A DNA stretch of 55,637 nt from Ereboglobus sp. PH5-10 (GCF_029504735.1 NZ_JAQFIP010000018.1:1-55637); one strand, 5' to 3'. Shown: positions 35,954-44,938, counted from the first letter of the stretch. Notes: generated by a model not told the origin, from the letters alone. Made by a program: numbers and translations.

Positions 35954-37120
35954 TTAGCGTTGCATCAACGCAGAAGGAATTGTGGATCTCGTGCCACCAG
36001 ACATGGGGGATGAGGATGAGGCCCCCGCGCCCATGCCAGAGGAGAGGGGGTTGACCTTGGTGCTGATGCCAAGGCGTTTTCGAATTTCATCAGGCCTGTC
36101 CGAGGACTCCATGGCGGTTTCCGGTGTAATAAGCTTTTTGCGAACGTAATCCACCAAACATGTGTCAAAGTCAATCATTCCCATGTCTTTTTTCACCGCG
36201 ATCTCGTTCGCGATTTGACCGGGTTTATTTTCGCGAATCGCCCCTGCTACCGCGGGACAGTTCAACAACAGCTCGAACGCCGCTACGCGACCGCCGCCAA
36301 CGCGGGTGATCAAACGCTGGCCAATCACCGCCAGCAATGACGACGCCACCATCGTGCGAACTTGGTCGCGCTCGTCGGAGGGCAGCACATCCAAAATGCG
36401 GCTAATTGTGCTTCCCGCCGTGCGTGTGTGCAGCGTGCCAAAAACCAAGTGGCCTGTCTCGGCAGCGGACACCGCCGCCTTCACCGTCTCGGGATCGCGA
36501 AGCTCGCCGATAAGAATCACGTCGGGATCCTCGCGCATCGCGTCCACCATGCCATGGCCAAAAGTCGGAACATCGCGGCCAACCTCGCGCTGGCGAATAA
36601 TGCTCTGCGCGGCCTTGTAACGGTATTCAACCGGGTGCTCAAGCGTGACAATGTTCAGGGCGGAATTATGATTAATCCAGTCCAAGCACGCGGCAAGTGT
36701 TGTCGATTTGCCGGAGCCCGTGTAACCCGTGACCAGAATAAGCCCGGTCGGGCGTCCCTGGCGAATGAGGTCCTGAAACGCCTTGGGCAGCATCACGTCC
36801 TCCATGGACGGGATTTTTCCGCGCATGAAGCGGACTGCCAGAATCGGCTTCGTGTTGGCCCAGTAAAGGTGGCAGCGCATGTCCCAACCCGCGCAGTTCA
36901 CGGCAAAGTCGGCGGCCAGCGCCTGCTCCTTGAACGCCTTGTGCTGGGCCGGGCTCAAGCGTTTGTAAACGTCCTCAAAAAACGGCGCGCCCGTGGTCAG
37001 TCCGGGACAGGAGACAATGTCACCGTCAAGACGCAGATAAATGTTTTCATCCAGCGCCAAGTGGACGTCGGATGCTTTCCGCCCCGTGGCGTATACAACA
37101 ACTTGTTCCAGGGTATCCAT
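35954..37120 (-). CDS. pilT: PilT/PilU-family retraction ATPase
   Basis: 388 residues, typical PilT length. An N-terminal PAS-like domain (ASDVHLALDENIYLRLDGDI) precedes the motor. Walker A is GYTGSGKST (132-140), the Asp box is EHPVEYRY, Walker B is ILIGE (202-206) and the His box is GHLVFGTLHTRTAGS. The family-specific AIRE motif is present (AGAIRENKPGQ). There is no zinc insert and no MshEN domain, which separates it from the GspE/PilB protein in the same operon. PilT normally powers depolymerisation of type IV pili and has no role in classical type II secretion, so its presence suggests that the filament can be retracted. It is the first gene of the long minus-strand block and is followed by the secretin gene after 15 bases. 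Confidence 0.92.
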   Translation of the reverse strand: MDTLEQVVVYATGRKASDVHLALDENIYLRLDGDIVSCPGLTTGAPFFEDVYKRLSPAQHKAFKEQALAADFAVNCAGWDMRCHLYWANTKPILAVRFMRGKIPSMEDVMLPKAFQDLIRQGRPTGLILVTGYTGSGKSTTLAACLDWINHNSALNIVTLEHPVEYRYKAAQSIIRQREVGRDVPTFGHGMVDAMREDPDVILIGELRDPETVKAAVSAAETGHLVFGTLHTRTAGSTISRILDVLPSDERDQVRTMVASSLLAVIGQRLITRVGGGRVAAFELLLNCPAVAGAIRENKPGQIANEIAVKKDMGMIDFDTCLVDYVRKKLITPETAMESSDRPDEIRKRLGISTKVNPLSSGMGAGASSSSPMSGGTRSTIPSALMQR

Positions 37121-37794
37121 GTTTTACCGCTTACAAGCAGATACAAGCACTGCGAAAGGCGGGCTTCTCAACAAAGCGCGCGCTATTGGGCAAATAAACA
37201 TCCGTCCCGTGCCCCGCAGCCGTGGGCATCACTTTCTTTTTCGAAGAATATATCAGGAAACTGACCATGTATTTGCAGAATGTTTTAATTAAGTTTTATG
37301 GATACATGCAAGTGTGCGGCAATCGAGTCAACTTCTATTTTGAACTTTTTGCATATGGCTATCAATAAGCCCGCCGTGGTCTGTATTGCGCTAATCATTA
37401 GCGCATTAAGGAAGCGTCATATTACATTTTGAATCACAACTAGTTGCGCCGAACGTCATTACATTTCCTTTTTACTTTCCCTGCAATAAATCGAATTTGG
37501 CACCCCGCGTTCAACTGCACAAAAAAATAAGCGGAACAGGATGTCACATATATAATTACATGTTTTTGTTATGCCAAACAATTCGAATGCAACCAAAACG
37601 ATGCCACAATGACATGGTGCGCATAAAAAACACCCGCTTATGGTTGCCGCGCAAACAACAGAACCTTGGGACATCCCGACAGTTTTAACCGCAAGTTTGC
37701 ACTTTATCCCGTGGCTTCCAACTGGTTTGTTTTTCACTTCCGCCACCGTTTTCCGAAGAGAATTCGCCCGCCCCAACAACACAAAGGAACGCCC
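37121..37794. other. AT-rich intergenic region between divergent pilT and hydrolase genes
   Basis: 674 bases, clearly more AT-rich than the surroundings, between genes pointing away from each other. It should hold the promoter of the secretion/pilus block on the minus strand and that of the hydrolase on the plus strand. The one structure I can identify is a perfect palindrome at 37387-37405. Short open frames in both strands have no ribosome binding site or protein-like composition, and I reject them. Confidence 0.6.
37387..37405. promoter_or_regulatory. Perfect 19-base palindrome, candidate operator
   Basis: TGCGCTAAT-C-ATTAGCGCA: two 9-base arms with one central base. It lies in the divergent intergenic region, ~270 bases upstream of pilT and ~390 bases upstream of the hydrolase start. 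Symmetry and AT-rich setting suit a dimeric regulator. There is no T-run for a terminator. Confidence 0.45.
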
Positions 37795-38739
37795 ATGAAC
37801 CGACGCCACTTTCTCCGCGCCTCCGCTCTTTTTGCATCAATGGGTTTGCTATCGCGGGGCGGACTTTTTTCACAGACCAGATCAATGGCATCGATGCCGG
37901 ACGGTTTTGTTCGTCTGCGGCGCAATGTCGGCATTTTTAACGGACGCGGCGGCACCATCGGCTGGCTCGCATCACCCGACGCCCTCGCCGTCGTGGACAC
38001 GCAACTTCCCGACACCGCTGCAAAATGCCTCGCCGGAATACCGCAACGCGGCGACCGCCAAATCGACGCGCTCATCAACACGCACCATCACGGCGACCAC
38101 ACTTCGGGCAATTCGGTTTTCCGCCCCGTGGTGAAAAAAATAGTCGCGCACAAAAACGTGCCCGGACTTCAACGCGCCGCCGCCGCGCGCGCGAAACCAC
38201 CCGCGCTCGACAAGCAGGTTTACGCCGACACGACCTTCGCCGAAACATGGTCGCTCGCCCTCGGCGGATCGCGCGACGGAGCCGAGACAATTCACGCCCG
38301 CCACTTCGGCCCCGCGCACACGAGCGGCGACATCATCGTGCTTTTCGAAAAGGCCAACATAGTGCACATGGGCGACCTTGTTTTCAACCGCCTCCATCCG
38401 GTGATCGACCGCGCGGGCGGCGCGAGCATTGCCGGCTGGATTGCCACTCTTGAAACCGCGGCGAAAACCTACCCTGCGGACGCGATCTATGTTTTCGGGC
38501 ATGGTGGCGCCACTCCGCGTTTCGGCGTGACGGGCGGGCGCGACGATCTGCTCGCCATGCGCGATTATTTGACCGGACTGCTTGATCACACCCACCGTCA
38601 AATCGCCGCGGGCAAAAGTCGCGCCGAAATCATCACACTCGATAAACTTCCCGGGTTTGAGGAATATCAACAAACCCGCCGCCTCGCCTCAAATTTGGGC
38701 GTCACCCACGATGAAATTATAAACGCCCCGAGAGCTTGA
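37795..38739 (+). CDS. Tat-exported metallo-beta-lactamase-fold hydrolase
   Basis: 314 residues from the ATG at 37795, preceded by AAAGGA 7 bases upstream; a longer frame to 37666 lacks a site and adds no signal. The N-terminus is a twin-arginine signal (MNRRHFLRASALFASMGLLS). The metal-binding motif is THHHGDHTSG (HxHxDH type) near residue 98. Further ligands fit GPAHTSGDI and HMGDLVFNRLHPVIDR, and the final His may be in FGHGGATPRF. The fold is that of a zinc hydrolase of the MBL superfamily (glyoxalase II/SoxH-like), acting in the periplasm. The substrate is unknown. It is transcribed away from pilT, and no operon partner is obvious. Confidence 0.85.
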   Translation: MNRRHFLRASALFASMGLLSRGGLFSQTRSMASMPDGFVRLRRNVGIFNGRGGTIGWLASPDALAVVDTQLPDTAAKCLAGIPQRGDRQIDALINTHHHGDHTSGNSVFRPVVKKIVAHKNVPGLQRAAAARAKPPALDKQVYADTTFAETWSLALGGSRDGAETIHARHFGPAHTSGDIIVLFEKANIVHMGDLVFNRLHPVIDRAGGASIAGWIATLETAAKTYPADAIYVFGHGGATPRFGVTGGRDDLLAMRDYLTGLLDHTHRQIAAGKSRAEIITLDKLPGFEEYQQTRRLASNLGVTHDEIINAPRA

Positions 38740-39026
38740 GAATAGTTGCGCGCGCATCCGGCAAACCAGAATAAAAACAGGGGAAATGGCCTGCACAAGG
38801 ACGCCTCGAACCAACACAGCCAACAAGTTTGCAGTTGTTCGAGATCGTTTGCAAATGACGCAACCAACTATTGATTAATAAATTGCACACTTCCCAATCA
38901 ACAGGCTCACGCTCGCCTCCCATAGTTTAAGCTCGACATCCGCAATAAGTCTGTTTGCGTTATACACTTTTACCGCCCCTGCAAAGGGGGGCGGATATTT
39001 TTTTCTATACACACGCAAGAACGACA

Positions 39027-40370
39027 ATGACCAAACGCATAATTCCATCACGGAGATTTATCAAACCCACATTCGAATTTCTCATCGAAAAAAAACGCGA
39101 CGGCGGAGAGTTCAACAAGGAGGAAATCCGCTACATCATCGACAGCATTCTCGACAATGAAATGCCCAAGCACCAGCAGGCCGCGCTGGCCATGTCGATC
39201 TTCTTCCGGGGCATGTCCGCCCAGGAGTCCGCGGATCTCACCGAGGAGATGATGCTTTCCGGCGACGTAATCGATCTCTCCGACATCGCGAAACCCAAGA
39301 TCGACAAATACTCGACCGGCGGCGTGGGCGACAAAACCGACCTCGTGCTCGTTCCGCTCGCGATGGCCAGCGGCGTTGTTGTTCCCATGATGTGCGGCAT
39401 CGAGCACGACTACGTCATCAACACACTCACCAAACTCTGCGCGGTGCCCGGCTTCAAGCACACCATCTCCAAGGATCACTTCGTTTCGCAACTCGCAAAA
39501 ATCGGCGGCTCCATTGCCAAACAGGTTGACGACCTCGCGCCCGTCGAAGGCAAGTTCTACCAGCTCCGCAAGGAAACCGGCACCATCCCGAGCCTTCCGC
39601 TCATCACCGGCAGCGTGCTCTCCAAGAAACTCGCCGAGGGCGCCGAGGGGCTCGTCATCGACGTCAAGTGGGGCAACGGCTCATTCATCAAGGAACTCGA
39701 GCAAGCCAAGCAACTCGCCCGCTCCATGACCCGCGTCGGCCGCACGCTCAAGCGCCGCTGCGTCGCGCTCGTCACCGACATGAACCAGCCGCTCGGCGAC
39801 ACCGTCGGCACCTCGCTCGAAATCAAGGAGGCCATCCAGCTTCTCAAAGGCGAGGGTCCGGAGGACATCAAGGACCTCGTCATGAAACTCGGCATGGAAA
39901 TCGTGCGCCTCGCCGGAGTCGCCGGCTCCACGCTCTCCGCCAAGCAAACCGTGCAACGCCACCTCACCGACGGCAGCGCGCTCCAAAAACTCAAGGACCT
40001 CGTCAAGGCCCAGGGCGGCGACCCCTCCTACATCGACGACCCGTCCAAATTCGCCACCGCGAAACACGTGCGCAAACTTCCCGCCCCCAAGCGCGGCTAC
40101 GTGCACATGATCAGCGCGGGCATGATCGCGCACGGCGTGCACATTCTCGGCGCCGGCAAGACCAGCGCGCACGACAAAATCGACCACGCGGTCGGCGTCT
40201 CGGAAATCAAAAAAGTCGGCACGCAAGTAAAGCAAGGCGAGCCGCTCATGATGATTCACTACAACGACGAGGCGAAACTCGAGCAGGCGCTCGAATACTT
40301 CAAGAACGCCTACCGCCTCGCGCCCAAGCGCCCCACCCCGCCGCCGCTCGTCGTCGAGCGCGTCGCGTAA
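39027..40370 (+). CDS. deoA: Thymidine / pyrimidine-nucleoside phosphorylase
   Basis: 447 residues from the ATG at 39027 (MTKRIIPSRRF); the frame extends 24 codons upstream without support. It converts thymidine (or uridine) and phosphate to the free base and (deoxy)ribose 1-phosphate. Family motifs are visible: the N-terminal helical domain with KHQQAALAMSIFFRGMS, the phosphate site DKYSTGGVGDKTDLVLVPL, the conserved ETGTIPSLPLITGSVLSKK and the C-terminal domain with GVHILGAGKTSAHDKIDHAV. Length matches the family. It is single, with about 290 bases of upstream noncoding sequence and a strong terminator after it. Whether it prefers thymidine or accepts uridine cannot be read from sequence. 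Confidence 0.92.
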   Translation: MTKRIIPSRRFIKPTFEFLIEKKRDGGEFNKEEIRYIIDSILDNEMPKHQQAALAMSIFFRGMSAQESADLTEEMMLSGDVIDLSDIAKPKIDKYSTGGVGDKTDLVLVPLAMASGVVVPMMCGIEHDYVINTLTKLCAVPGFKHTISKDHFVSQLAKIGGSIAKQVDDLAPVEGKFYQLRKETGTIPSLPLITGSVLSKKLAEGAEGLVIDVKWGNGSFIKELEQAKQLARSMTRVGRTLKRRCVALVTDMNQPLGDTVGTSLEIKEAIQLLKGEGPEDIKDLVMKLGMEIVRLAGVAGSTLSAKQTVQRHLTDGSALQKLKDLVKAQGGDPSYIDDPSKFATAKHVRKLPAPKRGYVHMISAGMIAHGVHILGAGKTSAHDKIDHAVGVSEIKKVGTQVKQGEPLMMIHYNDEAKLEQALEYFKNAYRLAPKRPTPPPLVVERVA

Positions 40371-40396
40371 GCCCGCGGGCAAATCCCTTCCACACG

Positions 40397-40428
40397 AAAC
40401 CGGATGTTTTGAAGACATCCGGTTTTTA
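40397..40428 (+). terminator. Rho-independent terminator after the phosphorylase gene
   Basis: Perfect 11-base stem AAACCGGATGT / ACATCCGGTTT (40397-40407 and 40415-40425) with a 7-base loop TTTGAAG and a T-run continuing after the stem. Confidence 0.9.
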
Positions 40429-40581
40429 TTTCCCCCATTGCCACAACGGCCTGGAAAAAGCGGGACTCCATGCCCTGGCCGCCCTTCCCTCCGTGAGATT
40501 CACGCGCGGGCGAAATCAAGGCTCCACTTCCCCCGGTTTTTGACAAAGCTGATGGCTGCAATCCTCCAAAATACCACACCC

Positions 40582-41613
40582 ATGAAACCCATCACACGCC
40601 TCGTCCGGCGGGCACAGTTCCCCCTCTCCGCATTTGTCATTCTCGGTGTGGTTTGCCTTGCGCAAAATTCCCCCGCCCAAACGCCCCCGCCCAAGCCCGC
40701 GTCGCGTGACGCCGCCAAGGTGCTCACCATCGGCAACAGCTTTGCGGACAACGCCACCGAGTTCCTGCCGCAAATCGTTGAGTCCACGGGACGGCAACTC
40801 GTGCTCTTTCGCGCCAACCTCGGCGGTTGCTCGCTTGAGCGCCATGCGCGCCACTTGCGCGCCGCGCTTGCCAATCCCGACGATCCCAAGGGCAGCCCGT
40901 ATGCCAACAACGCCGGCGTGCTCGGCATCGCCGGCAAGAAAAAAGTCAGCCTTCCCGAGGCGCTTGCCGCCGTGGAGTGGGATTTTGTCACGATCCAGGA
41001 GTGGAGCCAGCGGAGCTTCAAGCCGGAGCACCAGGAACCCCACGCGAAGCAGCTCATCGACGCGATTCGCAAACTCGCGCCCACCGCCGAAATCGTCATT
41101 CACCAGACTTGGGCATACCGGGAGGATCACGCCTGGTATCAGAAAGGCGACGGTTTCACGCAGCAGAAAATGCATGCCGGCCTGCGCGCCGCCTACAAGG
41201 AGCTCTCCGCGCGCCACGGACTGCGCATACTGCCCTCCGGCGACGCGATGCAGGCCGCGCGCGCCACACCGCGCTGGACCTACGAACCCGACAAAAATTT
41301 CGACTTCAAAAACCCGCCGGAGGGAAAATTACCGGGGCAAAAAGGCAGCCTCAATGTCGGCTGGCGCTGGCGCACCAAGAACGGCAGGCGGACTTTCAGC
41401 CTTGATGCGATTCACGCCAACACTGCGGGAAAATATCTCACCGGCTGCGTTTTCTTCGAGGGTCTTTACGGGACGGACTGCGCGCGGGTGAGGTTTGTGC
41501 CCGAAGATTTGACCGGGGAGGATGCCGCGGATTTGCGCCGCATCGCGCACTCTGTTTCCCTCGGGAAAAAGCCCGGCGGCGCCAAGGCCGGAGCCGGGCT
41601 CGCAAAACCATGA
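40582..41613 (+). CDS. Exported SGNH-like / DUF4886-family protein
   Basis: 343 residues from the ATG at 40582 (MKPITRLVRR), chosen because it begins a signal peptide (FPLSAFVILGVVCLAQNSPA); earlier in-frame ATGs add no signal. The mature protein begins KVLTIGNSFADNATEFLPQI, where GNSF is the block-I-like motif of DUF4886/SGNH hydrolases. Later conserved parts include FVTIQEWSQRSF and FSLDAIHANTAGKYLTGCVF; the DAIHAN segment is a likely Asp-x-x-His catalytic pair. In related genomes such proteins occur with polysaccharide-degrading enzymes and may be esterases. It is probably periplasmic. It converges on the guanylate kinase gene, with only one base between the stops. Confidence 0.75.
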   Translation: MKPITRLVRRAQFPLSAFVILGVVCLAQNSPAQTPPPKPASRDAAKVLTIGNSFADNATEFLPQIVESTGRQLVLFRANLGGCSLERHARHLRAALANPDDPKGSPYANNAGVLGIAGKKKVSLPEALAAVEWDFVTIQEWSQRSFKPEHQEPHAKQLIDAIRKLAPTAEIVIHQTWAYREDHAWYQKGDGFTQQKMHAGLRAAYKELSARHGLRILPSGDAMQAARATPRWTYEPDKNFDFKNPPEGKLPGQKGSLNVGWRWRTKNGRRTFSLDAIHANTAGKYLTGCVFFEGLYGTDCARVRFVPEDLTGEDAADLRRIAHSVSLGKKPGGAKAGAGLAKP

Positions 41614-41614
41614 T

Positions 41615-42280
41615 CTAGGCCCGCCTCAAGCCTGCTTTTTGCGCCGCCCCGATTCGCTCGCAGGTGCCGCGCCACGCGGCCTGCAACGCCGCGAAATCCC
41701 CGTCCCTCGTCGTGCTCCTTATCAAATAGTCAAACTTGCCGGCCTCCCGCACTTCCCGCTCGGCGGTTTTCATCCGGCGTTCGATTTCCTCGTCGGAATC
41801 CTGGCCGCGCAATTTCATGCGCTTGCGAAGCTCCTCCATCGGCACGTCGATAAAAACCGTCGCCATGTGCCGCGCGAGAATCGGATTGGTTTTCGCCGCG
41901 TTGCGAAAACTTTCCACGCCCTGCACATCAATGTTGATCGCGAGGCTGCGCCCGTTCGCAAGCGGTTCGAGCACCGAGGACGCAAGCGTTCCGTAACGAT
42001 GCTTTTGGTGCACCCACGCCCATTCCAAAAATTCCCCCGCGGCCAGTTTTGCGTCAAATTGTTCGGGCGTCAGGAAATGATAATGCACGCCGTCGATCTC
42101 GCCGGGACGCGGCGGACGCGTGGTGGTTGTCACGACCCTGGAAAACTCCGGCTCCGTTGAAACGAGCCGCTCGCACAAAGTGGACTTGCCCGAACCCGCC
42201 GCTCCCGCGATGACCAGCAGCACGGGCGGCGTTGGCTTGGCGTTGGATTGGTTTGGGCTGGCGTCCGGTTGCGATGACAT
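41615..42280 (-). CDS. gmk: Guanylate kinase
   Basis: 221 residues, the usual family length plus a ~17-residue Pro/Asn-rich N-terminal extension. It phosphorylates GMP to GDP with ATP. The P-loop is GAAGSGKST (a variant of the common GPSGxGKST). The GMP-binding region TTTTRPPRPGEIDGVHYHFL, then EFLEWAWVHQKHRYGT and INIDVQGVESFR, are all in place. The lid region reads RKRMKLRGQDSDEEIERRM. It follows a membrane-protein gene by 18 bases in the same direction, so the two form a small operon. It is an essential housekeeping enzyme in most bacteria; identification is firm. Confidence 0.95.
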   Translation of the reverse strand: MSSQPDASPNQSNAKPTPPVLLVIAGAAGSGKSTLCERLVSTEPEFSRVVTTTTRPPRPGEIDGVHYHFLTPEQFDAKLAAGEFLEWAWVHQKHRYGTLASSVLEPLANGRSLAINIDVQGVESFRNAAKTNPILARHMATVFIDVPMEELRKRMKLRGQDSDEEIERRMKTAEREVREAGKFDYLIRSTTRDGDFAALQAAWRGTCERIGAAQKAGLRRA

Positions 42281-42298
42281 CGTTGCGACAAGTGTGGT

Positions 42299-42844
42299 TT
42301 AATACGAAAAAGCGATTCCCGCGACGAGCAGCCCATACGCGACAAGAAACGCTCCCAGCGCGCGCGCGCGTTGCACGCGGACAAACAGCCACTGGATAAA
42401 ATCGCGCGCGCGATACGGCACGCATCCGAAATAAATCGCCAGCACGATCGCCGCATACACAAACCCGACGACAAACAAACGGCGGCTGTAATCATACTCG
42501 CCAAAAAGCCCCGTCAAAACTTCCCACGCGGCGAGCAGCGTGAGCGCGCTCAACCCGCGAATTGCCAGGAAATCGGGCACAAAATAAAACGCCGCCACCG
42601 CCACCGCCCCGAAAAACGCCGCCCAGGGCTTTGGCGTCTCAAAAAGCACCAAGTCCGCCGGCGCCAAATGCCAGACCACGTAGAGAAACCAAACCGCCGC
42701 CGCGCCCCAGAACACCGCGGCGGCAAGCGGCGAGCGCGGCACCGCCTTGAGTGATGTCGCGATCAGCGAATTGCCGATGAGCAGCGGCACGCCAATCACG
42801 ATCAAAAACAAACCCGGAAAAAACGTGGCGGAAAAAAGTGACAT
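42299..42844 (-). CDS. Multi-pass membrane protein, unknown function
   Basis: 181 residues with five or six hydrophobic segments: ~5-25 (SATFFPGLFLIVIGVPLLIG), ~40-60 (LAAAVFWGAAAVWFLYVVWH), ~73-90, ~97-113, ~124-142 (FVVGFVYAAIVLAIYFGCVP) and ~160-180 (ALGAFLVAYGLLVAGIAFSY). Loops are short, with a basic patch RVQRARAL before the last helix, which suggests cytoplasmic location there. I do not recognise a family. It lies just upstream of gmk, and the pair is probably cotranscribed. No functional link to nucleotide metabolism is visible. Confidence 0.75.
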   Translation of the reverse strand: MSLFSATFFPGLFLIVIGVPLLIGNSLIATSLKAVPRSPLAAAVFWGAAAVWFLYVVWHLAPADLVLFETPKPWAAFFGAVAVAAFYFVPDFLAIRGLSALTLLAAWEVLTGLFGEYDYSRRLFVVGFVYAAIVLAIYFGCVPYRARDFIQWLFVRVQRARALGAFLVAYGLLVAGIAFSY

Positions 42845-42964
42845 GTTTGAAAACCGGCTATGAGAACGATTTTCCCCCGAAGAACGAGAAAGAAAGTCGA
42901 GTCGAATTTCCCGCGGCGGAGCACCCGTGCTGATATTTTCCTAAAAATCCGTGCGAAATTGCTA

Positions 42965-42992
42965 TTGACGCGGCCAAACGGCTGCTTACTCA
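42965..42992 (+). promoter_or_regulatory. Possible promoter of tRNA-Gly
   Basis: TTGACG at 42965-42970 is a good -35 box; 16 bases on, TACTCA (42987-42992) is only a weak -10 box. It lies about 25 bases before the tRNA, a suitable distance. Weak call. Confidence 0.35.
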
Positions 42993-43015
42993 TTCACGCC
43001 TGCAAATCACTTTTT

Positions 43016-43091
<76 letters not shown>

Positions 43092-43282
43092 TTTTCAGCC
43101 AAACGGGAGGCTGGGTTTTTTCAGGGGAGAGTGTTGCGAAACTGAACAAAAAACTCGCCCGCCAACCATGCCCGCAAGTTTACGGACTCATCGCCCGGCA
43201 TGAAATTAATCACACCCGGAGCCCGCCACTTGCGCATTTTTCCATTGAGAATGAGGCGCGGGGCGCACACATATCAGGCGCA

Positions 43283-44878
43283 ATGCGCGAACGTCGTCTC
43301 ACACGCACTGTGGTTTTGCTCGGCATGGTTGCCGGTTGCTGCGCCGTCGCCCGCGCCGCGAACGCGGTTCCCGCATCCGAAATCGCAAGCGGATCAATCA
43401 TCGACGGCATTGTCGCCTGGGCCTCCGCCGTTTGGGACTACGTGCGTTCGCACACAGGCGCGGTCGTCAGCGTCGCCTACGTCCTCGTCCAAATCGCAGG
43501 CGTGCTGACGAGCATCCGCGCGATTCTCACGGCGCGCACTTCGCAAGGCGCGGTCGCGTGGGTCGTCGCGCTCATTTTGATGCCTGTTGTGAGCGTGCCC
43601 GCGTATTGGGTTTTTGGGCGGAGCAAATTCCACGGATATGTCACGCTCCGCCGCCAGAGGTCCGCCATCTCCGCGCCCACGATTCAGGCCGCGCTGATCC
43701 GCATGCGGGCGAAAAACATGCTTGTCACTCCGCAGTTCGGCGAGCCCTTCGCCATCGAACTGCTCGCGCACCTTCCGCTCACGCGCGGCAACGACGTCGA
43801 GCTGCTCATCGATGGCGACGACACGTTCTCGTCAATTTTCGACGGCATCGACCGCGCCAGGGAATACGTGCTGGTGCAGTTCTACATCATCCACGACGAC
43901 GACACCGGCCGCGAATTGCTTTCGCACCTCGTGGCCAAGGTCAAGGAGGGCGTGCGCTGCCACGTGCTTTTCGACGAGATTGGCAGCAGCGGGCTGACGC
44001 GCAAATACGTGCGCGACATGCGCGCCGCCGGCATCAACGTCTCCGCGTTCAACACGAGACGCGGGCGCTGGAATCGTTTTCAAATCAACTTTCGCAATCA
44101 TCGCAAAATCGTCGTGGTCGACGGACGCGAGGCGTGGGTCGGCGGCCTCAACGTCGGCGACGAATACCGCAGCCGCGACAAGAAGGCCGGCTACTGGCGC
44201 GACACGCACACGCGGCTTGCCGGGCCCGTCGTGCAATGCGTGCAGGCGGTTTTTCTTGAGGACTGGCATTGGGCCACCGGCGAGATTCCGAAATTCGAAT
44301 GGCGCCCGGAGGTCGCGCCGAACGGCGTCTCGCGTGTCGCGCTTTGCCTGCCGTCCGCGCCTTCCGACGAGCTCGAAACCGCCACGCTGTTTTTCCTTGA
44401 TGCGATCAACACCGCGCGCACCCGCATCTGGATCGCGAGCCCATACTTCGTGCCCGACGAACAGTTCATCTCGGCGCTCCAACTCGCGGCGCTGCGCGGG
44501 GTCGATGTGCGCATCCTCATTCCCGACAAGGCGGACAACTTTCTCGTGCAGCTTTCCGCGTGGTCCTACATTGAGGAGCTCGAAACGGTCGGCATTAAAA
44601 CCTTCCGCTACACAAAGGGTTTCATGCACCACAAGGTCGTCGTCGTGGACAACGCCTACAGCACAATTGGCACGGCCAATTTCGACAACCGCTCGTTTCG
44701 CCTGAACTTCGAGCTGACGATGGCGTTTGCCGACAGGCAGTTCAACGAGCAGGTGACAAAAATGCTCGAAAACGATTTTGCGTGCTCGCGCCTGGCAACA
44801 TCGGCGGAGCTCAACGCGCGCGGCTTTTGGTTCCGCCTCGCCGTGCGCGTGGCCATGCTCCTCGCGCCGGTGCAGTGA
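43283..44878 (+). CDS. cls: Cardiolipin synthase (phospholipase D family)
   Basis: 531 residues from the ATG at 43283; the frame is open further upstream but that part overlaps the tRNA gene, so I reject it. An N-terminal signal-like segment and two membrane helices (VVSVAYVLVQIAGVLTSIRA, VAWVVALILMPVVSVPAYWV) precede two HKD catalytic motifs: NHRKIVVVDGREAWVGGLNV and HHKVVVVDNAYSTIGTANFD. These act together on phosphatidylglycerol to make cardiolipin at the inner membrane. The SPYFVPDEQFISALQLAALR segment between them is typical for bacterial Cls. Length is slightly above the usual ~480 because of the extra N-terminal hydrophobic region. It converges with the prolyl oligopeptidase gene. Confidence 0.93.
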   Translation: MRERRLTRTVVLLGMVAGCCAVARAANAVPASEIASGSIIDGIVAWASAVWDYVRSHTGAVVSVAYVLVQIAGVLTSIRAILTARTSQGAVAWVVALILMPVVSVPAYWVFGRSKFHGYVTLRRQRSAISAPTIQAALIRMRAKNMLVTPQFGEPFAIELLAHLPLTRGNDVELLIDGDDTFSSIFDGIDRAREYVLVQFYIIHDDDTGRELLSHLVAKVKEGVRCHVLFDEIGSSGLTRKYVRDMRAAGINVSAFNTRRGRWNRFQINFRNHRKIVVVDGREAWVGGLNVGDEYRSRDKKAGYWRDTHTRLAGPVVQCVQAVFLEDWHWATGEIPKFEWRPEVAPNGVSRVALCLPSAPSDELETATLFFLDAINTARTRIWIASPYFVPDEQFISALQLAALRGVDVRILIPDKADNFLVQLSAWSYIEELETVGIKTFRYTKGFMHHKVVVVDNAYSTIGTANFDNRSFRLNFELTMAFADRQFNEQVTKMLENDFACSRLATSAELNARGFWFRLAVRVAMLLAPVQ

Positions 44879-44891
44879 GGCGGGCAAACGC

Positions 44892-44912
44892 GGCGGCCTC
44901 GGCGAGGCCGCC
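44892..44912. repeat. REP-like perfect palindrome between convergent genes
   Basis: GGCGGCCTCG-G-CGAGGCCGCC, 10-base arms. It lies in the 60-base gap between the stops of cls and the oligopeptidase gene. It has no T-run, so it is more like a single REP unit than an intrinsic terminator, though it could still affect 3' ends of both mRNAs. Confidence 0.55.
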
Positions 44913-44938
44913 CTACCCTCGCGAAAGGAACGGTGGCG

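Noticed and set aside
37459-37809. Minus-strand frame of 116 codons in the pilT upstream region
   Set aside because: Cys-rich unstructured sequence in AT-rich intergenic DNA, no ribosome binding site, overlaps the start of the hydrolase gene.
39048-39491. Minus-strand open frames opposite the thymidine phosphorylase gene
   Set aside because: Shadow frames. The plus strand has all phosphorylase motifs in order.
44892-44912. Intrinsic bidirectional terminator for cls and the oligopeptidase gene
   Set aside because: No T-run on either side. Better described as a REP-like palindrome, although it may still influence transcript ends.
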